Below are positions 27,639 through 35,655 of a stretch of 64,000 nucleotides of DNA, in pieces. Below the pieces are notes generated by a model. It was not told where the DNA came from. It worked only from the letters and a program-made list of their open reading frames with translations, and did not search any database. Numbering within the stretch: the first letter of the stretch is position 1; each line of letters starts with the position of its first letter. The translations under genes and the position numbers were made by a program. This stretch comes from Flavobacterium faecale (GTDB taxonomy: Bacteria > Bacteroidota > Bacteroidia > Flavobacteriales > Flavobacteriaceae): the NCBI RefSeq assembly GCF_003076455.1, contig NZ_CP020918.1, positions 1 through 64,000 of the forward strand. Reading direction: 5' to 3'.

Positions 27639-29063
27639 CTAATTATGAGTAACACTAAGATTCTTGATTTTAACAATTGCACCTGTTCCGTCATATACAT
27701 ATTTCCCTACACCACTTTTACCATTGGTTGCTTGCAAATAACAACCTGCTTTAAAGTAGTTCGAATCAGTAGCGGTATCCATTTGTTGAGAGAATAACAA
27801 GGTAGTACCATTATACAAATATACTTTTCCCCCCGTGTACTTAAGGGTAAAGGTGTAATCTGTATCTAATTTAAATGTAAAGTTAGGCACTGTATAATCT
27901 TTTCCGTTCCCTAAAAAGTTTTCAGCTATATAACCACCTATCACCAAATAAGCATTCCCAGAAGTTGCATTAGCAGCTCCTACCATTTGTACTCTAATAA
28001 TGTCATCAACTGCAACACCTGCACTATTAGTACTTGGACCGTGAATTTGACCTACAGCAACTTTACCAAAGGCACTACCTTTATACAGTACATTATCAGA
28101 ACTTGTTGTATGGTAATCATCGCATTTATTTAACTGATCTACATTTACTGTCCAAGTCATCGTATGAGTCCCTGAAGATCCATCCCATGATGCTGACTTA
28201 GCACCAGTTGTCATTTCTCTCAATTCTACTCTTGAATTATGAGAATTAGTAGAAGTAGACATTCCGCTGTACGCATGAAATACTGCGTAACTTCCTGAAG
28301 CATAAAAATAATTACTATCAAAGTATTTTGAAATATCAGATACCTTAGATGACATATCATCTACATAGACCGCTGATGTTCCAGGGGCACCTGTAAAACT
28401 ATTCACTTTCCATGTACTAGTATTAATCCCTAACAAAACTCCAGGATAGGTAGATGTAGTTGTAGGAGTTGTAGGCGTGGTTGTAATTGAACTTGCATCG
28501 TTAACCTTAACATCAATTATACTATTCCAAGTACTTGATGAATTCCCGTTACAATAAATACGTACATACCTAGCTGAAACTTTGGTAAAACTATAGGTCT
28601 CTGAAGTCGACGTTCCATTTGAACCCGTTGAAGTAGCATCATAAACCGTAGCCAAGTTTGATGTAGTTGAGCCTGCCATAATTTTGAAATAAGCTTTTCT
28701 AGCAGTACCTTGATACCACATGATAGCAACATTATCAATTGAATAAGTAGCACCTAAATCCAAGGTAATATACTTTCCTGTTCCCTGTGAAGCCCATCTA
28801 GAAGTCGCATAGTCAGAATCTGTATCAATTGCATTTGCAGCAACGTTACCATCGTTCCCGTTATCGGTTACAGTAATACCAGACGAAATGACCTTAGCAG
28901 TCAAGTTGGTACTTGTTGCCTCTGATACTGACGCAGTAGTAGCCTCCACCACATCCTGATTTTCACATGAAAATAGGCTTAGAAATGCAACTCCTAAAAA
29001 AAGAGCTGTAGTCTTTTTGAAATTTAATTCAATTGAATTTGTTTTAACTCCGGTTGTTCTCAT
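27639..29063 (-). CDS. Alginate lyase lipoprotein: discoidin-type domain plus polysaccharide lyase family 7
   Basis: Depolymerises alginate by beta-elimination. A lipoprotein signal ends FSC at Cys33. An F5/8-type-C (CBM32-like) domain spans about 60-188 and a Thr/Pro linker about 192-205. The PL7 domain (about 207-474) shows all three family blocks: RVELRE (278-283), QIH (339-341) and YFKAGCYLQ (436-444), with His341 and Tyr442 as likely catalytic residues. In PL7, QIH rather than QVH is associated with activity toward guluronate-containing alginate. It is a stand-alone gene with its own promoter and terminator, without SusC/D or other alginate genes nearby. Confidence 0.95.
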   Translation of the reverse strand: MRTTGVKTNSIELNFKKTTALFLGVAFLSLFSCENQDVVEATTASVSEATSTNLTAKVISSGITVTDNGNDGNVAANAIDTDSDYATSRWASQGTGKYITLDLGATYSIDNVAIMWYQGTARKAYFKIMAGSTTSNLATVYDATSTGSNGTSTSETYSFTKVSARYVRIYCNGNSSSTWNSIIDVKVNDASSITTTPTTPTTTSTYPGVLLGINTSTWKVNSFTGAPGTSAVYVDDMSSKVSDISKYFDSNYFYASGSYAVFHAYSGMSTSTNSHNSRVELREMTTGAKSASWDGSSGTHTMTWTVNVDQLNKCDDYHTTSSDNVLYKGSAFGKVAVGQIHGPSTNSAGVAVDDIIRVQMVGAANATSGNAYLVIGGYIAENFLGNGKDYTVPNFTFKLDTDYTFTLKYTGGKVYLYNGTTLLFSQQMDTATDSNYFKAGCYLQATNGKSGVGKYVYDGTGAIVKIKNLSVTHN

Positions 29064-29097
29064 TGGTAATTTATTTTGTTAGTTAGTTGTTAGTTAT

Positions 29098-29126
29098 AAT
29101 TGGAAACCCAGTTTGGTTTTCCAATT
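29098..29126. promoter_or_regulatory. Inverted repeat in the alginate lyase leader
   Basis: AATTGGAAACC and GGTTTTCCAATT form an 11-bp inverted repeat with one bulge around a 6-nt centre. It lies between the promoter box and the start codon, so it could be an operator or an mRNA hairpin. Confidence 0.5.
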
Positions 29127-29134
29127 AATATTGT

Positions 29135-29142
29135 CAAATATA
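29135..29142 (-). promoter_or_regulatory. -7 element for alginate lyase
   Basis: The minus strand reads TATATTTG, an exact match, about 70 bp before the start. The -33 region is weak. The rest of the gap to 29417 holds only the neighbouring terminator. Confidence 0.5.
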
Positions 29143-29354
29143 TACTTTAAATCAAAATAAAAAACATATTATATATTTATTTTAGAAAAAAAATAAATTA
29201 TCAACAGCGACCGCTGTTGCCCTTTTATTATCAATCAATTACATTAATTAAATCCGTACAAGCTCAGTAAATCGCAAGTTGAATTTACTTTCAAATTTTA
29301 ATATCAACTACTACTACAAAGTTATAAAGTGAAAAATGACGTTGTGAAAAGATC

Positions 29355-29389
29355 AAAAAAAAATGCTTTAGCATTTAGCTAAAGCATTT
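29355..29389 (-). terminator. Terminator of the MoxR gene
   Basis: The stem AAATGCTTTAGC / GCTAAAGCATTT has a 5-nt loop and a minus-strand T8 tract. Confidence 0.92.
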
Positions 29390-29417
29390 ATGTATGTATA
29401 AATAAGTATAAGTGAAA

Positions 29418-30371
29418 TTACAATAATTTAGCAATAATCATTTCTTCGGTGATACCTTCCGCATCAGCTTTGTAATTCTTGATAATTCTATGTCGCAAAA
29501 TACCAACGGCAACCGCTTGAACATCTTCAATATCTGGAGAAAACTTTCCTTGAAAAGCTGCATGCGTCTTAGCTGCCAAAATTAAATTTTGTGATGCTCT
29601 AGGTCCTGCTCCCCAATCCAAATACGAATTTACATAATCAGTTGCTAACGCACTTTTAGGTCTTGTTTTCCCAACCAATTTCACAGCATATTCAATTACA
29701 TTATCTGCAACAGGAATACGACGAATCAATTGTTGGAAATCAATAATCTCTTGAGCCGAAAACAAGGCTTCTACTTGCGCATTTGCATTTGATGTAGTTC
29801 GTTTCACCACCTCTACTTCTTCTTCAAAAGATGGATATTCTAATTTTACAGCAAACATAAAACGGTCTAATTGCGCTTCTGGCAAAGGATATGTACCCTC
29901 TTGCTCAATAGGATTTTGAGTTGCTAGCACAAAATACGGCAAATCCAGTTTATAATTGTGTCCTGCAATCGTCACAGAACGTTCTTGCATCGCTTCAAGT
30001 AAGGCCGCCTGCGTTTTTGGTGGCGTTCTATTAATTTCATCAGCTAAAATAATATTCGAAAAAACTGGTCCTTTACTAAATCTAAACTGCCTGTTCTCAT
30101 CTAAAATCTCACTTCCCAAAATATCGGAAGGCATTAAATCTGGCGTAAACTGAATGCGTTTAAAATCCAACCCAAGTGCCCGTGAAAGTGTATTAACCAA
30201 CAACGTTTTTGCCAATCCAGGAACACCCACCAAAAGCACGTGACCTGCTGAGAATATACAGATCAATATTTGATCCACTACTTCATCTTGACCTACAATA
30301 ATTTTGGCAATTTCGTTTTTAAGTTCATTACGTTTTTGAACCAAATTATGAATAGCGTTTACGTCAGACAT
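29418..30371 (-). CDS. MoxR-family AAA+ ATPase
   Basis: 317 aa with Walker A GVPGLAKTLL (about 48-57), Walker B ILADEINRTPPKTQAALLEAMQE (about 108-130), sensor segment LATQNPIEQEGTYPLPEAQLDRF, and the C-terminal lid GASPRAS-like GAGPRASQNLILAAK. MoxR proteins act as chaperones for maturation of enzymes or complexes, often with DUF58/VWA partners. Here no such partner follows: the next gene downstream is the alginate lyase after a terminator. It lies downstream of the SurA-like gene with a hairpin between. Confidence 0.94.
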   Translation of the reverse strand: MSDVNAIHNLVQKRNELKNEIAKIIVGQDEVVDQILICIFSAGHVLLVGVPGLAKTLLVNTLSRALGLDFKRIQFTPDLMPSDILGSEILDENRQFRFSKGPVFSNIILADEINRTPPKTQAALLEAMQERSVTIAGHNYKLDLPYFVLATQNPIEQEGTYPLPEAQLDRFMFAVKLEYPSFEEEVEVVKRTTSNANAQVEALFSAQEIIDFQQLIRRIPVADNVIEYAVKLVGKTRPKSALATDYVNSYLDWGAGPRASQNLILAAKTHAAFQGKFSPDIEDVQAVAVGILRHRIIKNYKADAEGITEEMIIAKLL

Positions 30372-30390
30372 TTTAAAAGTATTTTAATTA

Positions 30391-30432
30391 AAAAAGAGTT
30401 AGCATTATGAAAACATAAAACTAACTCTTTTT
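30391..30432 (-). terminator. Hairpin between the surA-like and MoxR genes
   Basis: The stem AAAAAGAGTTAG / CTAACTCTTTTT encloses 18 nt, with T-rich flank on the minus strand. Confidence 0.7.
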
Positions 30433-30448
30433 ATTTATTCAATAAAAA

Positions 30449-31861
30449 TTATTTCTTCAACCAATTGTTTGTAAAATCACAATCTCTGTATTCTCCCAAA
30501 ACCTTCACATAGGTTTCGCCGATTTTTTCATCAAACCATTTACCGATTGCCTTGATTTGTTTTTCTTTCAAAGCCAAATCTTTAATTTTGATATAGTCTT
30601 TTCCGTAATCAGCAACGTGCTCATTGATACGATTGGTTACCGTAATCAATTTGTATTTTTTCTTACCTTGTTTTTCCTCATCCATTATTGGTTGTGAAAT
30701 CTCATTGTCTTGCAAGCTAGAAACCTGACCATACAAAACTGGGTCCATCTTGGTCAATTCGAAACGAGTATCTTGTGTTTTAGGATTAATTAAGACCCCT
30801 CCATTTGCTCTAGTTTCTTTCTCATCTGATAATGTTCTGGCAGCATCAGCAAACGTTATCTCTTTGTCTAAAATTCTTTTTCTAATCAATTCAATTTTCT
30901 CTTTCGCTTCATCCAAAGACGTTCTCGTTACCGAAGGAGCTAATAGTATGTGACGTAATTCTAAATCTTGACCTTTAACTTTTTCGACTAAAATAATATG
31001 AAACCCAAATTCGGTTTCAAATGGTGCCGATATTTCTCCTTCTTGCAAGGCAAAAGCAACATCTTTAAATTCTTTTACAAAAGGTGTTTTTCTATTCATT
31101 TTATAAAAACCACCACTAGATCGTGACCCAGGATCTTCAGAATATAAAACTGCTTTTGTAGCAAAACTAGATGACCCAGATTTAATTTCGTCTCTAAAAC
31201 CGTTTAGCTTATCAATTACTTTCTTTTTATCTGCTTCTGAAACCTTTGGAGTCACTACAATCTGCGCAACCTCCATCTCGGCACCAAACATTGGTAACTC
31301 ATCCTTCGGTATACTTTTAAAGAAATTTCTAACTTCTTCTGGAGTAATTTCAACAGCATCAACAATCTTCTTTTGCATTTCTGAAGTCAATTTATTTTCC
31401 TTCAAAATATCAAAAAAGTAGGTTTTAAAATCTTCTTCAGAATCCTTTTTGTAGTACTGAACCACTTTTTCTATAGAACCAATTTGTTCTACCATATAGT
31501 TCAAACGCTCCTCCATCATCCCTTTCACTTCAGCATCAGTTACTTTGATACTATCCTGCACAGCTTGATGAGCATATAACTTATCTTCCATTAGCTTACC
31601 CAACATTTGACATCTTGTAATATCTTTTGTTGAATTCCCTTGACTTGAAAGTTCCAAGAAAGACTTGTCAATATCTGAATCTAATATTATGTAATCACCA
31701 ACAGTAGCGATAATACCATCAATTTTTTGTCTACCAGTTTGCACCGGTGCCTTTACTTCAACAGTTTCTACATCTTTAATTATTTCTTGCGCGCTAGCTC
31801 CAAAACTTGCAAACAACAGAACAAAAAACAACATGAGCGTGTTACTATTTATCAACTTCAT
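30449..31861 (-). CDS. SurA-like periplasmic peptidyl-prolyl isomerase/chaperone
   Basis: A periplasmic chaperone for outer-membrane protein assembly. The signal peptide (about 1-25, ending GASAQ) is followed by an N-terminal SurA domain (IDGIIATVGDYIILDSDID onward). Two parvulin domains follow (about 195-300, with YSEDPGSRSSGGFYKM and FETEFGFHIILVEKV; and about 305-410, with LRHILLAPSV and GGVLINPKTQDTRFE). The 470-aa length is normal. A box TATATTTG at 31966-31973 (minus strand) could be its promoter. Confidence 0.9.
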   Translation of the reverse strand: MKLINSNTLMLFFVLLFASFGASAQEIIKDVETVEVKAPVQTGRQKIDGIIATVGDYIILDSDIDKSFLELSSQGNSTKDITRCQMLGKLMEDKLYAHQAVQDSIKVTDAEVKGMMEERLNYMVEQIGSIEKVVQYYKKDSEEDFKTYFFDILKENKLTSEMQKKIVDAVEITPEEVRNFFKSIPKDELPMFGAEMEVAQIVVTPKVSEADKKKVIDKLNGFRDEIKSGSSSFATKAVLYSEDPGSRSSGGFYKMNRKTPFVKEFKDVAFALQEGEISAPFETEFGFHIILVEKVKGQDLELRHILLAPSVTRTSLDEAKEKIELIRKRILDKEITFADAARTLSDEKETRANGGVLINPKTQDTRFELTKMDPVLYGQVSSLQDNEISQPIMDEEKQGKKKYKLITVTNRINEHVADYGKDYIKIKDLALKEKQIKAIGKWFDEKIGETYVKVLGEYRDCDFTNNWLKK

Positions 31862-32340
31862 TCGAATGATTTTAATTGGTATAAATTTATTTTATTAAAA
31901 AAAAGATTCAATATTCCGTACCACCCGTATATAGGTATACTCTTCAATACTAAATATTATGCGGTCAAATATACGTGTTATGAGTCGGTAAATAAAATTT
32001 AGGCGATTTCATTTTGGGCATAAAAACGAACAAAAATAACAATTCGAACTTATATAGCAAGTTTCACAAGTACTATTAACAAAATATTATCGGGGGTTTT
32101 TGGTTCAATAGAAATAAAACATTTACGTAATCTGATGCTAAAGTGAAGTATTAAAATTAGTGCAAGATAACAATATGTAAATTACTTACAATAAAAGACT
32201 GTGATAAACTATCTAAAAGAGTAAAGACCATATAAAGTATGGACGGAAATTTTCATCCCAAAAGTGAATTTGTAAAAGAACCTGCTTTTTTTTTAAATCG
32301 CATTTATAAATAGTACTTTTGCAATCCATTTATATGAAAT
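31862..32340. other. Divergent promoter gap between surA-like and prfC
   Basis: Contains TATATTTG for the minus-strand gene (31966-31973) and TACTTTTG for prfC (32314-32321), both exact TAnnTTTG. No further gene or stable structure was seen. Confidence 0.55.
32314..32321 (+). promoter_or_regulatory. -7 element of prfC
   Basis: TACTTTTG is an exact match with a T-rich -33 region about 20 bp upstream, 19 bp before the ATG. Confidence 0.6.
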
Positions 32341-33930
32341 ATGAGCTTTTTAGAAGAAATACAAAAACGAAGAACTTTTGGAATTATCTCGCATCCTGAT
32401 GCTGGTAAAACAACCTTAACCGAGAAGCTGTTGCTTTTTGGAGGTGCAATCCAAGAGGCAGGTGCAGTAAAAAACAATAAAATTAAAAAAGGTGCGACGA
32501 GTGACTTTATGGAAATCGAACGTCAGAGAGGTATCTCGGTATCGACATCTGTGTTAGCCTTTATATACAAAGATAAAAAAATCAACATCCTAGATACGCC
32601 TGGACATAAGGATTTTGCCGAAGATACTTTTCGAACGCTTACAGCTGTAGACAGTGTGATTGTGGTAATTGACGTTGCCAAAGGAGTCGAGGAGCAAACA
32701 GAAAAATTAGTTTCTGTTTGTAGAATGCGAAATATTCCAATCATCGTTTTCATTAATAAAATGGACCGTGAAGGTAAAGATGCTTTTGACTTAATGGATG
32801 AAGTGGAGCAAAAATTAGGCTTGACCGTTACTCCACTGAGTTTTCCTATTGGAATGGGATACGATTTTCAAGGGATTTATAATATCTGGGAGAAGAACAT
32901 CAATATCTTTAGTGGTGATAATCGAAAGAATATTGAAGAAACAATTGCTTTTTCAGATGTTCAAAATCCTGAATTAGAGAAAATTATTGGAGTAAAACCA
33001 GCTGCTACTTTGCGTGAAGAACTTGAACTTATAGACGAAGTATACCCCAAATTTGATCGTGATGATTACTTAAAAGGAAAACTGCAACCTGTGTTTTTTG
33101 GTTCTGCCTTGAATAACTTTGGTGTTCGTGAGTTACTAGATTGTTTTGTTGACATCGCTCCATCTCCAAGACCAAAAGAATCCGAAACTCGTTTAGTAGA
33201 TCCAAAAGAGGAGAAATTAACTGGTTTTGTTTTTAAAATTCACGCCAACATGGATCCAAAACATCGCGACCGTTTGGCATTTATTAAAATCGTATCGGGT
33301 ACTTTTGAAAGAAACAAACCGTACTATCACGTACGACAAAAAAAGAATTTAAAATTTTCTAGTCCGAATGCATTTTTTGCCGAGAAAAAAGAAATTGTAG
33401 ACATATCCTACCCAGGAGACATTGTTGGTCTTCACGATACAGGGAATTTTAAAATTGGAGATACTTTAACTGAAGGCGAAATCATGAGCTTTAAAGGGAT
33501 TCCGAGTTTCTCTCCAGAACATTTTAGATATATCAACAATGCCGACCCAATGAAAGCCAAACAGCTAGACAAAGGAGTGGACCAATTGATGGACGAAGGA
33601 GTTGCACAGTTGTTTACACTCGAAATGAACAATCGTAAAATTATTGGTACAGTTGGAGCACTTCAGTACGAAGTTATTCAATACCGTCTGGAACATGAAT
33701 ATGGTGCAAAATGTACTTATGAAAACTTTCCTGTACACAAAGCATGTTGGGTAAAACCAGATGATGCAAAAAATGATGAATTCAAAGAATTCAAGCGTAT
33801 CAAGCAAAAGTTTTTGGCAAAGGATAAATATGGACAATTAGTCTTCTTGGCTGATTCTGATTTTACCATCCAAATGACACAAAATAAATACCCATCAGTA
33901 AAATTATTCTTCACTTCGGAATTTGATTAA
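32341..33930 (+). CDS. prfC: Peptide chain release factor 3
   Basis: A GTPase that removes RF1/RF2 from the ribosome after termination. The 529-aa protein has the G1 motif SHPDAGKTT (about 17-25), switch RQRGISVSTSV, G3 DTPGHKDF (about 85-92), G4 NKMDR (about 140-144), and the RF3-specific C-terminal region ending with LADSDFTIQMTQNKYPSV. It is monocistronic with its own promoter and a strong bidirectional terminator. Confidence 0.97.
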   Translation: MSFLEEIQKRRTFGIISHPDAGKTTLTEKLLLFGGAIQEAGAVKNNKIKKGATSDFMEIERQRGISVSTSVLAFIYKDKKINILDTPGHKDFAEDTFRTLTAVDSVIVVIDVAKGVEEQTEKLVSVCRMRNIPIIVFINKMDREGKDAFDLMDEVEQKLGLTVTPLSFPIGMGYDFQGIYNIWEKNINIFSGDNRKNIEETIAFSDVQNPELEKIIGVKPAATLREELELIDEVYPKFDRDDYLKGKLQPVFFGSALNNFGVRELLDCFVDIAPSPRPKESETRLVDPKEEKLTGFVFKIHANMDPKHRDRLAFIKIVSGTFERNKPYYHVRQKKNLKFSSPNAFFAEKKEIVDISYPGDIVGLHDTGNFKIGDTLTEGEIMSFKGIPSFSPEHFRYINNADPMKAKQLDKGVDQLMDEGVAQLFTLEMNNRKIIGTVGALQYEVIQYRLEHEYGAKCTYENFPVHKACWVKPDDAKNDEFKEFKRIKQKFLAKDKYGQLVFLADSDFTIQMTQNKYPSVKLFFTSEFD

Positions 33931-33942
33931 TTCTAACTGATA

Positions 33943-33987
33943 AAAACAACAAAGCCGTCTCACCAAATGAGACGGCTTTGTTGTTTT
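33943..33987. terminator. Bidirectional terminator between prfC and the acyltransferase gene
   Basis: A perfect 20-bp stem (AAAACAACAAAGCCGTCTCA and its complement) has a 5-nt loop and A/T-rich flanks on both sides. Confidence 0.93.
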
Positions 33988-34007
33988 ATACCTAAAACCT
34001 AAATACT

Positions 34008-34562
34008 TTAATCTACAATAAAACTATTTTCAGCCACTTTCCCTACAACACCAACAAAATGCTTTTTCAACAAAGGCATGTCTGCATCAATATCTCCTGT
34101 AGGTAAGAACGGCTCTCCTATATTCACTTCTTTTTTACCAAAATCAAATGCAATGGGTACAATAGGTACACCGGCTTTTAATGCGATATAATAAAATCCA
34201 GTCTTTAGCTCTGTTACCCTTTTCCTGGTACCTTCCGGTGCTATAGCAAGTCTAAACTCCTTTTTCTTTTTAAATATCGCTGCAATAGCATCTACTTTAT
34301 TCAATCCTCCTGCCCTATCTAATGGTTCACCACCCATGTACTTGAAATAATATCCCAATGGAAAACGAAACAGTTCCTTTTTGGCCATAAAATGCATATC
34401 TAGTCCTGTAATTCCTCTTGTAAATATTCCTAAGTAAAAATCATGAGCGCTTGTGTGCGGGATCACCATCAAAATGCACTTTTGCACTTTTGCATGATCA
34501 CCTCCCACAATTTTCCAACCCATTATTCGAAAGAAAATGAATTTGTAAATTAACTTTTTCAT
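34008..34562 (-). CDS. PlsC-like acyltransferase (lysophospholipid acyltransferase family)
   Basis: Probably esterifies a lysophospholipid or other polar acceptor at the inner membrane. The HX4D motif is HTSAHD (36-41), and the phosphate-binding APEGTRKR is at about 110-117. The 184-aa length fits the short Bacteroidota form, without an obvious membrane anchor beyond the hydrophobic N-terminus. The promoter -7 element ends only 4 bp before the ATG, so the mRNA may be leaderless. Confidence 0.9.
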   Translation of the reverse strand: MKKLIYKFIFFRIMGWKIVGGDHAKVQKCILMVIPHTSAHDFYLGIFTRGITGLDMHFMAKKELFRFPLGYYFKYMGGEPLDRAGGLNKVDAIAAIFKKKKEFRLAIAPEGTRKRVTELKTGFYYIALKAGVPIVPIAFDFGKKEVNIGEPFLPTGDIDADMPLLKKHFVGVVGKVAENSFIVD

Positions 34563-34566
34563 CTTG

Positions 34567-34599
34567 CAAATTTATAACAAAAAGACAGCATAAACCAAA
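34567..34599 (-). promoter_or_regulatory. Promoter of the acyltransferase gene, abutting its ATG
   Basis: On the minus strand TTTG (34596-34599), 21 bp, then TAAATTTG (34567-34574). Only CAAG separates the box from the ATG at 34562. Confidence 0.65.
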
Positions 34600-34650
34600 T
34601 CAATAATTTAGCTAGGATTATACTTAAAAAAATAAGCAAATGTGATATAC

Positions 34651-34686
34651 AAAAAAAAACCGCCTACAAGCTAATTGAGGCGGTTT
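34651..34686 (-). terminator. Terminator of the 117-aa protein gene
   Basis: The stem AAACCGCCT / AGGCGGTTT has a 12-nt loop and a minus-strand T9 tract. Confidence 0.9.
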
Positions 34687-34711
34687 GGATATATGTTAAT
34701 TTCGGTTTGAA

Positions 34712-35065
34712 TTATGCCATTGAACTTTCAAAGTTTACAGCCTTTTTCAAAAATGCTTTAATCAATAAACGATTTGGAGCTAAACCAGAAGTCATAATTT
34801 GATGTCTTGTACTTGCATTATCTTCTGTAGAAATTGTTGGGTTTGGATTTTGTTTAGAACCCATGAACCATAAAACAAATTCCATGTTAGAAGAAGATTT
34901 TGCTGCACCAACTTGAGTTGAAGTTGTCATTGGTGTACTTTCTTCTGAAATTGAATTAGTAACATCAACTTGACTAAAAGCTGAGAATGAAAACATGAAA
35001 ACAATTGCTAATATAACATTTGTAAAAATTTGTTTTGATTTTGTTGCCCTATCTAATTCAGTCAT
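34712..35065 (-). CDS. Hypothetical secreted protein with conserved C-terminal motif
   Basis: 117 aa. An N-terminal signal or anchor (about 13-32, FTNVILAIVFMFSFSAFSQ) follows a charged start. The middle is Ser/Thr-rich and low-complexity. The C-terminal half reads NMEFVLWFMGSKQNPN (about 60-75) and then APNRLLIKAFLKKAVNFE, with a strongly patterned helix. I recall similar sequences in other Flavobacterium genomes but know no function. It has a well-formed promoter (35114-35142) and a terminator, and a leader hairpin at 35086-35101. Confidence 0.75.
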   Translation of the reverse strand: MTELDRATKSKQIFTNVILAIVFMFSFSAFSQVDVTNSISEESTPMTTSTQVGAAKSSSNMEFVLWFMGSKQNPNPTISTEDNASTRHQIMTSGLAPNRLLIKAFLKKAVNFESSMA

Positions 35066-35113
35066 TTTCTTTGTTTTATCTTAATCGAAACGTATGTTTC
35101 GCTTATCTGAGTA

Positions 35114-35142
35114 CAAAGCTACGACAACAATTCGCCTACAAA
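35114..35142 (-). promoter_or_regulatory. Promoter of the 117-aa protein gene
   Basis: The minus strand has TTTG, 17 bp, then TAGCTTTG (35114-35121). The leader contains the short hairpin CGAAAC / GTTTCG (35086-35101). Confidence 0.6.
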
Positions 35143-35224
35143 AAATAAATTCGACCAAACAACTATTATACTCGATAACCCACGAATTTAACTGTTGAAT
35201 GACAAAGATTTAAACTTAAATAGC

Positions 35225-35252
35225 AAAAAAAAGACCCCAAGTTGGAGTCTTT
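35225..35252 (-). terminator. Terminator of the DUF3467 gene
   Basis: On the minus strand AAAGACTCC / GGGGTCTTT, a 9-bp stem with one G-U pair and a 5-nt loop, runs into a T7 tract. Confidence 0.88.
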
Positions 35253-35260
35253 ATCAAATA

Positions 35261-35560
35261 TTACGCTTGGCCAGCTGGTCCAAAATTTAATGGAATAGGC
35301 ACTTGCTCCGTATCTTTTATTTCACCATGAGCAGCTTCAAAACGATGGATGTTTTCACCAATCGCTTTAAGCAAACGTTTTGCATGTTGTGGTGTCAATA
35401 CAATTCTTGACTTCACTTTTGCCTTTGGAACACCAGGCATGATGCTCACAAAATCCAAAACAAACTCAGATGAAGAATGATTGATAATAGCTAGATTAGA
35501 ATACGTCCCTTCGGCAGTTTTCTCATCTAATTCAATGTTAATTTGATCTTGTTCATTCAT
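35261..35560 (-). CDS. DUF3467 family protein
   Basis: 99 aa with the family pattern: acidic start INIELDEKTAEGTYSNLAII, FVLDFVSIMPGVPKAKVKSRIVLTP (about 33-57), then HAKRLLKAIGENI. Its function is unknown. It follows rpoC by about 95 bp on the same strand, a linkage seen in many Bacteroidota, so a role near transcription has been suspected from context only. A hairpin lies between the two genes. Confidence 0.9.
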   Translation of the reverse strand: MNEQDQINIELDEKTAEGTYSNLAIINHSSSEFVLDFVSIMPGVPKAKVKSRIVLTPQHAKRLLKAIGENIHRFEAAHGEIKDTEQVPIPLNFGPAGQA

Positions 35561-35595
35561 AATTATTAGTTGTTAGACGAACCTATTTTAAACTA

Positions 35596-35630
35596 AAATA
35601 GAAAGACTACACAAGGTAATCTTTCTATTT
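35596..35630 (-). terminator. Hairpin between rpoC and the DUF3467 gene
   Basis: The stem AAATAGAAAGA / TCTTTCTATTT encloses 13 nt and has a T-rich minus-strand tail. It may be a partial terminator that reduces DUF3467 expression relative to rpoC. Confidence 0.6.
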
Positions 35631-35655
35631 ATTTTAGTTCAAAACATATTCTTTA

